A stretch of 64,000 bases of DNA from Nymphaea colorata (GCF_008831285.2 NC_045139.1:5246704-5310703); one strand, 5' to 3'; shown: positions 35,188 through 49,124, counted from the first letter of the stretch. Translations and numbers: made by a program. The notes: a model not told the origin generated them from the letters alone.

Positions 35188-35480
35188 TGGCCGAAAAAAT
35201 GGGAATAAGATCAAGCCCTTTCAGATAGGTGCAATCCAGTGGCGATATTATTATTATAGTCCTAAGCTGGTCAGCTGTAGCAAACATGTCCTTGTCATCG
35301 AAGGTGGTAGCATTGGGTATTGGTATTTCTTTTCATCTGAAACTGAGTTTCTCTCCATGGTCTTTGGAAGTGGAAATAAAAATTTACTTTTGAGTTTTTA
35401 TGCGATTCATTTAACCGGACAACCTTTTGTTTTTGCAGCAAGTTGATGAATGTTCAAAACATTCTCATCAATCGTAGTTC
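35188..35480 (+). pseudogene. Exon fragments c and d, disrupted (copy 2)
   Basis: The first exon begins LAEKMGIRSSPF like copy 1 but then meets a stop and unrelated sequence. The second exon region (about 35440-35486) keeps its GTAAGA donor but also has a stop in the phase used by copy 1. This copy cannot make the joined protein. Confidence 0.5.
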
Positions 35481-36884
35481 ACTGGTAAGAATATCACGCA
35501 TTATATGCAACAATTTTATTTAGCTTTTCCTTTGGTCCTAATATGTGATTGATGTTATGATCTGAAAGCATCTATAGTGCAGATACATGTGCCCTTTTTT
35601 ATGTAGTTCTCAAGGCAATTTTTTTTGGCAACTTAAAAAATTGAATGAACTAACTCCTTTTGGGTCATGATTATGATATTGCAAGAACCTATGAAGTACT
35701 TGAATCACCACAATATTTTTCAGAGATATGATAGAGAAAATATGGATTCACACCCTCATGGGTACCGAACTGCACTGTATTTGTTTTATAATAGGGTAAG
35801 TTACTAACAACTCGTAGAACAAATGCAATAATAATACCCATGTCAGAAAGCATATTTTTACCCATACCCACAAATATTGTGATATTTTTGAAAATATCTT
35901 GACATTAACAAAAAATGAAAAACTAGTTGATACCCATGTCATTATTACATTTTATATTTTAACAATACATTTTCTAGAATTCAATTAAAGTCTTTCTCTC
36001 TCTCTCTCTCTCTTCAATGGTCAAAACTGAAAAACTAGTTGATTTTAACACCAATCAGTTGGAAAATAGTGATATTTTAACACCAAATATGGAATTTTGT
36101 GTGTTGTCTGACATAATAAAATGTGAGCAAAAAATACTGAATCAGATAAAGTGTCAAAATTGGTACTTTAAATGTTACAACACTTATAATTTAACCAATG
36201 GAATGAAGATAATTCGGATCTGAACTAAATCTGATTTGACAGGTAATACAGTCAGCTTTTTTGCACAGCAGAAATGAGCTATGTGTTGCTCTTTTATATT
36301 CATTTTGCCCAAATCTTTTTTTTTTTGCTTTGGTAGCTTTATTTGGGACCAATCATCATGCGAATTGTGGTTTACAAATGTCAATTTTATAATTTTTCTC
36401 TTTGATATTTCATTTGATTTCTAGTGATTGGTTTTGAACCTTTCGTCACTTGTTAAATGTTGTCAAGTCTTCGAGCATTTTCTCTTGACATATCTAAGTA
36501 ATTTTTGTTTTTGTCTTCACCCTAAAACATAATAAAACATTTGTAATTATCTATGGACTTTTGTTGCTCTTCCATATGTTAATATGCCACATTGTTTCTA
36601 TAAAGTCAGTATGTTTGAACGAATTTGAACCTTCAAAAGTTCTTTGATGATACTTTTGTTGGTGCATGACTTTACCAGAACTCTTACGCACTTGCCTTTT
36701 TTCATATTTTTTTATCTGATAAATCTGATATGCTATTTTGCCTATGGAGTTGGAAAAGCATTGCAAGCTAAGTTTCACACGCTCCAATTTCCAAATGGTG
36801 CCACACCCATGTCAACATGGTGTGGGTGCAGGTGCAGATTCACCCCCAAGGCAGCACTGAACTCCGTTTGATTGAGTTTGGAGC

Positions 36885-39800
36885 GGTCAGCCACACAAAG
36901 ATTTGGATGTGGAGTTGTGATTTCGGTTGGTTTTGGGCCTGGAGTTGGGATTTGGATTTAGGCTTTTGTGCACAGAACAGAGATTTGGACCTAGGGAGCT
37001 CTTAGGCTTCTCTATATCAGCTTTATGAAACAAAGTCTATACCCAAAAATTCTTGAAACTTATTTTTGACTTAAACAAAACTCTAGATCCAAATCAAGGT
37101 TCATGCCCAAATCTCTGTTTCATATCTAAAATAGAGCTCCAAATTTATATCCAGATCCAAACACCAGCCCTAGACCGAAAATAGATCCTTAAACCCAAAC
37201 CAAATCCAAATTATAGCTCCAGATTGAAAATGGATCCAAATTTTAAAGCTGCATCCATAAATACCAGAACTTGGTCCAAATCTTAATTCTTGACTCGTTT
37301 GATTCCTTCCTTCAATCCAATTCAACCCAGGTATAGATTTTGATAAGAACCTTAAAATTATATTTGAATTCAGGTAAAAAGAAGGAATCGGATCTAAATT
37401 AATTTTAGACTGAACAAAAGTTTTGGATCTGGGGATTTGGACCAAGAACTCAGATCCAAATTTTGAAGACTTCACTCCAATACAAACTCGATTGAAAACC
37501 CAAGATCCAAAATATGTATACCAATCTGATAATGGATATTACTCACGGAGCTGCTCTGTTTTAGGCATGGAGCTGGGATTTGGATCAAGATTTAGATCAA
37601 TATTTGGATCTAAACCTCTATTTTTGGAAGTAGAACAGAGATTATCCAAAAAAGGCATCCGAACCTGATTAAATGACAGCTTCAATAGATTCATATCAAA
37701 ATCCGAATTCTAAAACGAATTCACAAGTGGAATCCAGATTCAAATGATAGATAACATTAGATTCATATCCAAATCAAAATTCTAAAACCGAATTCACAAC
37801 CGCACTTTAGATCTAAATTTCAATTCTGGACTCATTTCATTTCAATTTGTCCCTTTCAATCCCATATAAACTCAATCTGGATCTAGGGTCATTTGGACCC
37901 AGATTTTAATACCTTGTGAATCCAATTATTTTAATTCAGATTTCGATCCAGGGCTTTTTTTTTGAAAACAGAGATTTGGATCTAGGGATCTGGACTAGAA
38001 CAAATAATTGGATACATATTTTGATCGAGACCTTGATCAATCCAATACTGTGATCTAAAGCTGAAATCCAAAAATATATCCAAAACTGAAAATGGGGATA
38101 TTCGCCATGGATTAGGATCTTTTAGATATGAAATTCAGATTTGGATATGAACCTAATTTGGATATAGGAGGCTTAGATCCAAATGAAAATTCTAAAATCG
38201 AATTCACAAACGCTCTTTAGTTGCAAATGTCAATTCTGGACTCATTTCATATCTAGGGTGATTTGGATCTGGATTTGAATACTTTGTGAATCCAATTTTT
38301 TTAATTTGGATTTGGATCGAGGGCTTTGTTTTTTGAAAACAGAGAGATCTAAGGATCTCTACTAGAACTAATAAATGGATCCATATTTAGATCTAGACCT
38401 TGATCAATCCAAAACTGAAAATGGATCAGGTTTGAATTAGATGGAAGACACAAATTGGGCTCAAGGGATCTGGATTTTAATTTGTTGTGAATCTGGTTTT
38501 ATTGTTTTAGGTAGAAAAATTAGATTTGGATTTGGATTTGTTTTGTTCCCTGAATCCAAACTAGATTCCATTTGCAGCTCTAAATTAGATCCATATCCAA
38601 ATCCAAATTCTAAAGCCGGATTCACAACAGAACTTTAGACCCTGATCGGGCCATAAATATCCAAATATGATATGGATATTCGTCACTGATTTGGATCTTA
38701 AACTTGGATATAATGTTCAGATTTGTATATGAAGCTCAAATTTGGATCTAGACCTTGATCCAATACGAACTCGATCGAAACCTAAAATCCAAAATATATA
38801 TCCAAAATTATGAATCGAATTTAGATAGGAAATTCAGATTTGGATATGAACCTGAAATTGGGGTCGAACCAATCAATAAATTCTGGATCTGGTTTGAATT
38901 GGATGGAAGGCACAAATTGGGCTCAAGGGATCTGGATTTGAATTTGTTGTGAATCTGGTTAGAGGATTTGGACAATTGTTTTAGATAGAAAAATTAGATT
39001 TGGATTTGGATGCAGGGTGCTTTGTTTAATGCATGAGTTGGGATCTGGATCTAGGAGTTTGGACCTGGAACGGATCCCTGAATCCAAAGTACATTCCATT
39101 TGGCAGCTGTAAATTAGCTCCATATTGAAAATCCAAATTCTAAAACCGGATTCACAACAGAACTTTAGACCTTGATCAATCCAATACTCGAGCCATAATA
39201 TCCAAATCTGAAGTGGATATTCGTCACGGATTTGGGTCTTGAATTTAGAGATAATGTTCAAATTTGGATATGAATTTGGATATAGAGGCTCAGTTTTGGG
39301 CAAGTAGCTGGGATTTGGATGTATTACTTTAAGGCATGGTTGGGGGTTTGGATCTACATTTAATCTAAAGCTCTATTTTTGGAAGTAAACAGATTTTAGA
39401 TCTAGGGATTTGGACCTATACATAATTGGATCCAAATAGGTCAATTCAGATCAAAACAGAACCCTAAATCCAAACCATCCAAGTTATATCCGTATTCAAA
39501 TCCAGTTTCTAAAACTGGATTCACAATAGAACATTAGATCTAGATCTTAATTTGTGCTTTCACTCCAATACAAACTCGATCCAAACCCAAGATCACAACA
39601 AAACTTTAAATCCATACCTAGATCCAAATATCAATTCTCGACTCCTTGTTTGGTCTATTCTTTATTTGGATCATATTCCTTCTTTTTACCCGAATCAAAT
39701 CTAAACCGAACAAAGATATCGATCTAGATTTTGGATCTTGAGATCGGGTTTGAATTGGATCCAGTTTTAGAATTTGGATCCATTTTTTATACAGATTTGG

Positions 39801-40060
39801 TTTGGGTTTAGGGATCTGTTTTTGATATGGGGTGACATTTGGATGGATTTGAATCTAGAGCACTATTTTAGATATGAATGAGGGTTTGGATTTGGATCTC
39901 TGTTTTGGCAATGGACCCTGATTTGCTTCAGGCTTTATATTAATTTCAAGAATTTTTGGCTATATACTTTTCTTATAAAGCTGATCTACAGAAGCCTGAA
40001 GGTCCTTAGATCCAAATCCAGTTCTAGGTCCAAAACAGTCTTAGATCCAAAATGCACAAA
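36885..40060. repeat. Degenerate TTGGAT/ATCCAA hexamer block (copy 2)
   Basis: Same type as 6550-11270, shorter and without the hAT insertion. The bracketing inverted sequences are well kept: GGCTTCTCTATATCAGCTTT with CCAAAAATTCTTGAAACT at 37004-37062, against TTTCAAGAATTTTTGGC and AAAGCTGATCTACAGAAGCC at 39946-39996. The block is therefore a nested palindromic unit inside the large element. Confidence 0.7.
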
Positions 40061-42793
40061 AGCTCCCTGAAATGGTTTTAGAAGAAAATAAGAATAGGAC
40101 AAAGTTACTCTAAAATACCAAAAAGACATAATGCACAGAAGGTGGAACTCTAAGGACTAAGAGAAATTGATTGCAAAACTCTAAGGACTAAGAGAAAAGG
40201 TGGAGAAAAGAACATAATGCACAGAAGCTACACTACGTCTGTAACATCAAATTTCTATATTCTTTCATACTTACACTTTGGCATGTACAAACTTGTTCAC
40301 AATGAGTTCGACCTTTTCATGAATGATACCTGAAACTCCTGGAGAAAATAAATTTTCACCTTATAGACTCGCCCCTGAGATGATAAAAAATTTTTAGCAT
40401 GTGGCAAGCCATTGTATTCAAGTTAAGGCTTTAAGGCTGCAAAAGATGGATAGAGAAGGAATCATCACACAAACCTCCACAAAAGAATAAAAATTTGCTT
40501 ACTTGAAAGTAGATCAAACATAGACGAAAAGGAAACTGATCACCAACAAAGGCAAATCATCCTCTGGTTCAAATGGAGCTGAGATTGTTTCACATAAAAA
40601 TTTGGTGAAAACAGTAATCTTAGAGTAATTATGGAGCTGAATTGAGCCCGATTCAGGGACTAAGAACCAACCTGCACCAAAAAAAAAAAAGAAAAAGAAA
40701 AGAAAAAGCATCAATACCATCCAGAGAAAATCAACTAGAAGATTAAACTAGTATCAAGATCCACATGCCTATAGCTTTAACGACCAAAGGATTGTTGCAC
40801 GAGCTTGGAAATGATTCATGGATATAGAACCATACTGCCTTCATTACCAAAGCTGCTGCCCTTTTAGATATTGAATCCAATTGCATTACTTTAATGTCCT
40901 TTTCTCCTTCACATATAATTAATCACCTCTTTGAATGATAGCTGTGTTTTCTGAAAAGTGAACCATACCTGATGCTTGGCAAATTTCTAATGTCATATCT
41001 CTTGAAACTTGAAAGTGCCAATGTTCCTTGCAAAGTACGAAGCACCACTCCTCTGTGTAGATCACACCAATAAACAAGATATGTCATAAAAGACTTGGTC
41101 ACAATTAGCATACATTATATATATAAATGCCAGATTTTTATTACATCCCAGTAGGATAACATACTCAAATTTTGGTTTAGTTATGAATGTATATCATCAT
41201 GACTGCATACAATCATAATATGTACATGACTGCCTGCATTGATAATACTATTTAAACACTGGATCCTCACTTCAGCATTTTCCATTGTCAAATGGGCTTG
41301 CAACGACCAGCTGAGGGAGGGTCTGATCTTTGGATTTTGAAATATAAGTGATCTAAGATCAAATTTTGTGGACTCTAAAACAATGGAGTATAGAAAGCAT
41401 CTTTTATTATGTAAACACAAAAAAAAATCTGCTTGACTTGCATCTTGTTTTCTAATATAGCAGCATATTTTTGGAATTCTGAAAAATCTCCAAGGAATAT
41501 TCGTTCTTAAGATTTAGGGATGTACAACCATGGCTAGTGGCAAAAATGGTATATTTCTTTTTTGGGCCATGATATATGGCACCTTAACTAGACACTTGAG
41601 CAACACAAAAATGCAGCGATGAGCCTTTCTTGGTCCTCATGGAGCTTCTGGTTGAGCCTTATTTCAAGGACTAACAATTACTTTTCATATTTTCTTTTCA
41701 AGACTTCAAAAATTAGATACAGTCAACTGATGCACAAAGCAAAGTCTCTAATATCCATTCCCTTTAATATAACTAAAGGCATAAAATCAACCATGCTCCT
41801 GATTTGCGAGTTAATGTACTAACATTATCATATCAGCAGAAATGTAACAGATAAAGCAAGAAGAAAATAGAGGAGCCTCATCATTGCTTAAATAAGCTAT
41901 ATGATCTATATTTTAGTTTATGTAACTAGTCAAAATCATATGATTTTTAACACTAGCAAACGTTTAGCAGCAGACTCTCTAAAGAAACTCATAGAGCAGA
42001 GCACTGTGAGAGGCTGTAAAGTGCAATCAGGTTAAAAAACTTCACCTTGCTTCCCCACAGCCTAAATACTTTAGACCATTACCTATTCTACATCAGTAAT
42101 GTGTCTACCACTGTATTTCATTTCATGGCCTATAACAAGCAGATATGAAATGGTCACCCATCTTTTGGTGACATAATCATCCCTTCATTTCTAGCTTGTC
42201 TAATGATGAAAAACTGAACTAATAAGCTGCATGACAAGCAAGTCCCCCTGCTGCTTCCTTGACAGCCAAAGCAGATGGGCCACAGGGAATGCTAACAACT
42301 ATATATGCCTGTGAACTTTTGTTTATCAATTTTTGTCCTTCCAGTTCTTCATCTTTTCTCGATAGACAGAATTTGTGGTTGATATGAAAGTGTGACAACT
42401 GCATTTCAGGCTTTTAGCTGTTAAAAACAAATTGTACACTTGATTGTATGACCTTTGTATATATCTGTCACATTTGTATTTGCAAATTGATATTGATGCA
42501 ATCATTCTTTATGTGCAGGGTAAGAAGATTTTGTGTGCCATCTGATCACTATGCGAATTTCCCTTGAAAAAGTTCAAATACAATTTCTCTATCCTAAATG
42601 CATACACTTTCGTGCTCAACATGATTCGTGTCCACTACCACTAACAACATCAGGAGCTTCAGAAAAGAACATATGCAGGACAGCATGGATATCATGTTCT
42701 CTAATTTCCAAAAAAACATGAAGACCAAAATCAAACAGCAAACAGAAAGTACAAAGTCATGAAGGAAAAGGAAAAAAAAAAAAAGGTGACACT

Positions 42794-42900
42794 GAGGCGG
42801 CTTTCATCTCATGCTCAAGCTGAAACTGATTATTGAGCCCATTGAATCTATTGATGTTCTGGTGTTCTTCCCAAGTTACTTCAGTTCAGGCTTCACTCCA
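42794..42900 (-). pseudogene. Prefoldin subunit 4 fragment (right arm)
   Basis: The minus strand reads [18 protein letters not shown] and then HEMKAA, matching the fragment at 28083-28182 and plant prefoldin subunit 4. It sits in a segment of about 340 bp that is missing from right arm copy 1 (junction near 14060). Not a complete exon set, so not functional as prefoldin. Confidence 0.65.
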
Positions 42901-43755
42901 CGTACTTAATCATAAGTCTATTATTTCAGTAGGAAGCTTCTTGCTTTGGTGAGTTAAAAATTGCACCAATGCAGCAACAGACTTATACTCATGCACGAAA
43001 TATCTAACAAAGTCAGTAGGTATGAACAATCTCATGAACCAACGAACAGCAAGGCTTAAGAGATGCAATGGGGAAAAAAAAAACACAAAACACAAAAGAG
43101 ATCTATCGCATTCCTTGGCTTAAAGTCCAAAACCACAGCAATGAAGGAAGCTAGGGTTTTCTGAACAAGAGAGAGAGAGAGAGAGAGTCCTTGCACCTCC
43201 ATCGGCAACATTGACCCTTTTTCTGCTTCTCCATATCCAACATAAATCGTCAAGTGGAGGAACTCTCTCTCTTTAACCATTCCTTAATGTTTTCCCCAAT
43301 AAATCCACCGGCATTCTTAAGGCTGGATGAGAAGAACTTTACAAGTGAGAAAGCGACATTCCTTCCGATCTAGTGGTCTAGGATAAGATCGCGTTAGAGT
43401 GGGCAGGGGAGGTGCCTCTGTTTGCTCTCTGCTTCATCGATAGATGAGGGAATCAGGTGGAGGAAAACAATCCTGGCTCTCTTGTACTCCTTCTCATATT
43501 CAAGAACCTCGTCATGTTGGAATGCTGCAGAAGGAGGGAAGCAACAGAAAGGCGAGGCACATTCACTGCATCACAGACGCCGATCCCTCTCTCTCTCCTT
43601 TGAAAATATTTGCCTCCTCTTATTATCTTACACAAGTATTCAGCTAGAAGAGGAACAACTTTTACCATTTTATCCACCACAGACCTTTCCATGGGAATGA
43701 TCGTGGCAGAAGCTATCTTTTATTGTAGTCGACCCACGAGCAAGATGAACCAAGT

Positions 43756-43950
43756 AAAAGAGAATCGAGGATAGGCATTGACGCTGTGCTGGTATATCTC
43801 CCATAAAATACATCCAGAAATACCAAGAAAGGAATCTGACTCAAGATCCCTCAATTCTCCCATGAGATTATGAATAATATAACAAAATATCTACAAAGAA
43901 CGCAACACTGCCATATGGATGAGAGAGCAAGAGATGACCGACCTTGTCTC
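43756..43950 (-). repeat. Single ~195-bp repeat unit (right arm, copy 2)
   Basis: One unit where copy 1 has four. It continues directly into the outer-arm sequence TCCTGCAAATCGCTAAGATT. Confidence 0.8.
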
Positions 43951-44364
43951 CTGCAAATCGCTAAGATTGCAGCCCACCAAAATGATGAAGAAAGTAATAA
44001 AAGCATCGATGGCGTTGAAACCCTGCTGGTATCTGCATATGAGCCATGAGACGGTGGAGACACCCGACGCCCCTATGTCCGCGAGATTATTGTCCCACTC
44101 CTTCCGATCCTTGCTACCGGATGAAACTGGCGGCCACCATTAGCCTCTGCACATACTCTGTCATTCCCAAATGACATTCCTTATGCGCACGCTGGGTGGA
44201 GGGGGTGGAGAGAGAGAGAGAAACCGCAGGTCGGCGCACATTTGACTTCCAACGGCTCTCCAGTCGTGCCTTGCCGAACTTACCGCCTCCACGTGCTTTG
44301 GTGGTTCAAATTTAACAATGTCTACATTCATCGACGTGTTAAATCATAAATGAAACCCGCAACG

Positions 44365-45289
44365 CCCGGGCCGTTGCAAACATTCTCGTGGGCCTCTCCT
44401 TTTTACCGTTTGATCCGGAGATAAAAGTGGCCAAGCTTTGCATATTAAATAAATATTAGTTATAAGTTGGTAAAAATGAATAAATAAAATAAATAAATAA
44501 TAAATAAATAAATAATAGTAAATGCCCAAACGAATAGATGGGATAGATGGGGTTTCTTTCGATCCAGTTTTTTAATCTAACTTTGCCTCAATGGTTTGAG
44601 AATGGTTGATTTTCTCATTCTCTGTCTTTACTGTGTCTGTTCGGACGACTGATCCATTTTAAGCCTAATCAGTCGTCGTATCTGAAATCATCCCAAATCA
44701 GACTTCAAAATCTAAATGCAGTCTGAATCTGATTTTTATATAAGTCTGTATCTGAAACAGAATTTCAGACCCAATCCAAACAATTTAAAAAATGTAGGAG
44801 CATTGAATGTCGGACTGTTTTTTAAAACTAAATTTGACGTAAATCTGAATTTGAATCTGATCAGATATTTATGTATATCTGAATCTGAATCCGACTTGGG
44901 TGATATCTGATTTTTTAGAACCGTTTGGGAGATATCTGATTTAACCAAAAATGCCCTTGAAAATTAGTAAAAAAAAAAAGTTACCCCTCACATTGTATGA
45001 ATTTAGTGATCGAGCATAAACAAAAACAAAAGGCCTCATTGGGAGTGCAGGGCAAAGCCAGCACTGGGCTGACAGGGCCATGAGCCTCCCAGATTTTGAG
45101 AAATGTAAACTTACCTGTTGGCAATAAAAAAAAAAATTGGCCTGTGTAAAAAATTTCTAATAACAAAATGGCCTATGTGATTTATATGCAATAAAAAATA
45201 AAAATTCAGGCCGGTTAAAAATTAATTAAGAGTAGAAAACTTGTCCACAGTACCCAACTTAAATCAGGCCGGTTAAAAAAAAATGGAGT
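44365..45289. other. Right flank of copy 2 with a fold-back family fragment
   Basis: 44390-44640 is shared with the flanks of the other two right-arm copies. 44690-44950 carries alternating AATCTGAATCTGA and AGATATCTGAT motifs, like the inside of the 16602-18173 element. A GC-richer piece lies at 45040-45100. No gene seen. Confidence 0.4.
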
Positions 45290-45780
45290 CAAAATGTGGC
45301 AAAAAGAGAACAAGATATTGGAAATGTATATGTTGTTACAGTGACGGCTGCTAAGAAAGAGACTTGTTGATGTAATCTTCCGTGCCAAGTAAGGCACTCG
45401 ATGTGGAAATAAGAAGAGCTACGAATAGGAAAAGTCCATTGATGTGATCTGCAGCCCTTGCCAAAGGTGCTGAGTGTGGAAATAACAAAAATACTGCTTT
45501 CTTTTTGAGAGCAGTAGACTTGACTCTTCCAACAATTTTAATTAAACAAAAACAGCCGAATTTTTCTGGAAGAGAATCTATAAAAGGACCTCAATTGATA
45601 GTTGTTCATGGTGATAACATTCCTAGGCACCTCGATTAAATGCTAGTAGTATGTAGAATCCATGTACATCGACCATTTCCTATCCTGTTTGGAACCAATA
45701 GACGTTCAAGGAAGCTACCCATCATAGTCTGATTGGGATATTGTAAAGATCAGCTACGAGTGGACGATTCCTTGGTATAT
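45290..45780 (+). promoter_or_regulatory. Distal promoter-like block upstream of receptor kinase 1
   Basis: Matches 51676-52160 upstream of the second kinase almost throughout. Its middle resembles the proximal promoters of both genes: a TTGATGTAATC motif, a GGAAAT motif, AGCAGTAGACTTGA, then AGAGAATCTATAAAAGG, which contains a TATAAAA at 45579-45585. No coding sequence follows. It is best read as an older duplicated promoter whose gene is gone. Whether it still starts transcripts is unknown. Confidence 0.55.
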
Positions 45781-46085
45781 TTCTCTTATTTTTTTTTTTA
45801 ATTTACCATATTTTTCCTCTTTCTCACACTAACTGTATTATATGATAGAAAAACCTCGCCATTTAAAAAGTGGAAACTGTGTCTGCAAATTTGATTTGTG
45901 ATTTAATAGGGTTGAGAAGTAGTAAAGGGAAATGAGACTGAAGGGCTAAGAAGAAAATTTCTGGTTGATGTAACGATCAGTGCTGCCGCATGATTTGGAA
46001 ATGTGAAGTAATGTGTTCCAAAGTTGTAGATCTTAGACTTCTAAAACTTGAAAAAGAAAATGACAAAAAATTCTGGAAGGGAATC

Positions 46086-46095
46086 TATACATAAA
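46086..46095 (+). promoter_or_regulatory. TATA-like box of receptor kinase 1
   Basis: TATACATAAA, 63 bases before the start codon, at the same distance as the TATATATAAA of the second kinase. The surrounding 300 bp is shared by both genes. Confidence 0.55.
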
Positions 46096-46148
46096 TTAAT
46101 GACCTTGATTCTTGTTCATGCATCTTTTGCATAGAAAATTGGACAGGC

Positions 46149-49074
46149 ATGGCTACCACTGGTTGGTCTCAGCCGCTCGTCTTTCTTTTGTGTTTCTCTT
46201 CCTTCACCTTGATTGTAGTTCTCGGCCAAAGGGAGGTGCCCTCAGCCCTTGTTTCTCTGAGCAACGTGACTGATCAATTAGCATTGCTGTCTTTCAAATC
46301 CCTTGTCACTAAAGACCCTTATAATGTGTTATCAAATTGGAATTGCAACATCTCTTTCTGCGACTGGAATGGAGTTTCTTGCAGTCGTGGTTCACAAAGG
46401 GTAGTTGCTTTGAACCTCTCCGAAAAGGCTCTTGAAGGTACTCTCTCCCCATACATTAGCAATCTCTCATTCTTACAGGTTCTTGATCTTACAAATGACA
46501 GTTTCCATGGTCATCTTCCCATTGATTTTAGTCGCCTCCCTCAGTTAGAAAATCTTTCTATAAGAAAAAACAATTTTGAGGGGTTGATCCCACAAACACT
46601 AAGCCATTGTCGAGGTCTTCGAAAACTATCAGCACGAGATAACCAATTCTATGGAAGCATCCCAAAGTTTCTAGGCAGTTTGTCAGAACTCAACCATTTA
46701 AACATTGGTGGTAATAGTCTCACCGGCACCATTCCAGTTGCTTTGGCCAATCTCACCAAACTGGAGTCGTTTAGTATCGGCAAAAATCAGATACAGGGGA
46801 ATATTCCTCCTGAGTTGGGAAGCCTAAGCCACTTGATGTTCTTTAGCGTGCAAATGAACAATCTCACTGGTATACTGTCTGAGTGCTTGTTTAACCTATC
46901 TGCTCTTCAGGCTTTGAGTTTCATGACCAATCAACTAACAGGGCATCTCCCAAAAGATGCTGGCCGCTTCCTGCCCAATCTCCAACAACTCTATATGGGT
47001 ACAAACAATTTTGATGGCCCTCTCCCGGCTTCTCTTTCTAATGCTACAAGACTTCAAGTTCTTGCTGCAGAAAGCAATAAATTTAGTGGTCCGATACCAT
47101 TAGAATTAGGTAGTCTGTCACAACTCAAAAACCTTTACCTCTGGGCAAATATGTTGACCAATGTCCCTGGTAGCCACGAGCCCTCCATTCTCACATCCTT
47201 CACCAACTGTCGACTGCTAGAGGAAGTTGAACTATCACATAATCTTCTGAATGGCATTCTTCCGGCCTCTGTTGGAAACCTGACAACCACTTTGTTGAAA
47301 CTTTACCTTTCCTCTAACCTGATTGAAGGTACTATCCCATTGGCCTTAGCCAACTTGACCAACTTAATTGCCTTGTATTTGAATTCCAACAAAATAAAAG
47401 GGCTCATTCCACCAAATATAGGACAGATGCATAGTTTACAGCTGTTGGCTCTTGATAACAATGCATTAAATGGCCCAATCCCACTATCAATCTACCAGTT
47501 GGTCCGCATGTATGCCTTTAATATTCAACACAACATGCTAATTGGGTCAATTTCAAGCTCTATAAACAATCTCACTAGTTTGCAAAGGCTGGATCTAAGC
47601 TCAAACAATTTGTCATCAACACTTCCGCCTGGTCTTTTTGAGTTGAAGGACTTGGAGGAGCTATACTTGCAGGACAACTCCTTCACTGGTTACCTGCCTT
47701 TGAGTCTCGGGAATTTTGCCATGATGATCAACATGAATATCTCTGCAAACAAGCTGAGTGGAGAGTTGCCTGCTTCATTATCAAAGCTCCAAATGCTAGA
47801 ACATTTGAATCTCTCTTGGAACACATTTGATGGTCACATTCCTCAACAACTTGATCACATGGTAAACATTGAAGCTATTTACCTTTCCCACAATGAGCTT
47901 TCGGGTGAGATACCAAAAACATTGGAGAAACTTCAACACATCCAGGTCTTGGACTTGTCCTTCAATTTATTGGAAGGAGAGATTCCAAGTGGTGGAAAGT
48001 TTGCAAACCTTTCAGCCGAGTCGTTCTTAGGGAACTATGCACTATGTGGAGCTCTCAAATTCCATGTCCCATTGTGCTTAGAAAAAACAGAGAGGCAAAG
48101 TAAGAGCAATGTGGCTAGAGTCATTGGCGCTTGCTCATTTGGAGGCTCAGCACTTTTGGTCATTGTTTGCACACTCATTGGTATCTCATGCTATAGAAAG
48201 ACAGGGTTGTTGAAACGTCCTGATGACATTGAAAGATTACGAGGAATTACACTTCCAGTGATTTCTCACAGAGAGCTATTGCATGCAACGAACAACTTCA
48301 GTGACTCAAATTTTCTTGGGAATGGAAGCTTTGGTTCAGTGTACAAAGGAACTCTAGCAGATGGAACGACAGTGGCAGTTAAGGTCTTTAATTTGTTATT
48401 TGAGGGAGCATCTAAAACTTTTGACATCGAGTGCACTATCATGCGCCAAATCAGGCACCGAAACCTCGTTAAAGTCATTACGTCTTGCTTTAGTAGAGAT
48501 TTCAAGGCTTTAGTTCTCCAATACATGCCCCTTGGGAGCCTAGAAGTCTGTCTGCATTCGGGTGGCCATCACTTGAATCTCTTTCAGAGATTGGATATCA
48601 TGATTGACGTGGCTTGTGCTCTAGAATATCTTCACCATAATTACTCGGAGACTATAGTTCATTGTGATATGAAGCCAAGTAATGTGCTTTTAGATGAGAA
48701 CATGACAGCATACGTCAGTGATTTTGGCATTGCAAAGATTCTAGTTGGCCAGAATTCTTCTACTCTTACAGCCACTCTCGGAACCACCGGATATATTGCG
48801 CCTGGTACGTACTATCTCTTTTTTTTTTTGTCTTTTTACAAATTTTGTGTGCCTCGAAGTATGAGTATAATTGCCTGAACTGTTTCTTGAGTCAACGTGG
48901 CCTGGCTTTGAGTTCTCATGTGTGTGTGCATGTGTATGCATGTGTGTTCAATAATGCTCTCACAGAGGAAGAGGAAGAGAAGGTGGGATCGCATGGGAGG
49001 GGCCGGAGGGTGATGAGATGAGATAAAGAGAGACAAAGAGAGAGTGGGTGGGTTTGCCAGTCCTAGTAAACTCA

Positions 49075-49124
<50 letters not shown>

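Larger units (their letters stand above)
26520..44364 (+). mobile_element. Large inverted-repeat element, copy 2 (complete)
   Basis: About 17.8 kb. The left arm (26520-30735) and the right arm (40066-44364) are inverted repeats of each other, with deletions in the right arm near its inner end. The outermost paired motif is CGTTGCGGGCTTCATTTAAC on the left against its complement ending at 44364. Between the arms lie the captured exon fragments, the repeat units and the hexamer block, in the same order as copy 1. No transposase or other element protein is visible. No target-site duplication was found at these limits, and flanking homology on the right continues outward, so the true ends are open. 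It may belong to the long-inverted-repeat (Mutator-like or fold-back) class; that is inference. Confidence 0.7.
40066..44364 (-). repeat. Right arm of large element, copy 2
   Basis: Very close to 11276-15868. Differences: an internal deletion near its inner end (40080-40230), a kept prefoldin-like segment, and a single 195-bp unit. The region 42910-43095 on the minus strand reads SLAVRWFMRLFIPTDFVRYF, then VAALVQFLTHQSKKLP, another exon-like piece that I cannot assign. Confidence 0.75.

Noticed and set aside
48805-48878. Reading the receptor kinase 1 frame through to 48878 as a 909-residue protein
   Set aside because: The extra residues are intron read-through. The GTACGT donor and the matching acceptor at 49894 restore APEFG and the rest of the kinase; the same holds for gene 2 after 56248.
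48741-49075. Minus-strand frames at the end of exon 1 and start of intron 1
   Set aside because: His/Thr-rich reading of CA/GT-rich intron sequence.
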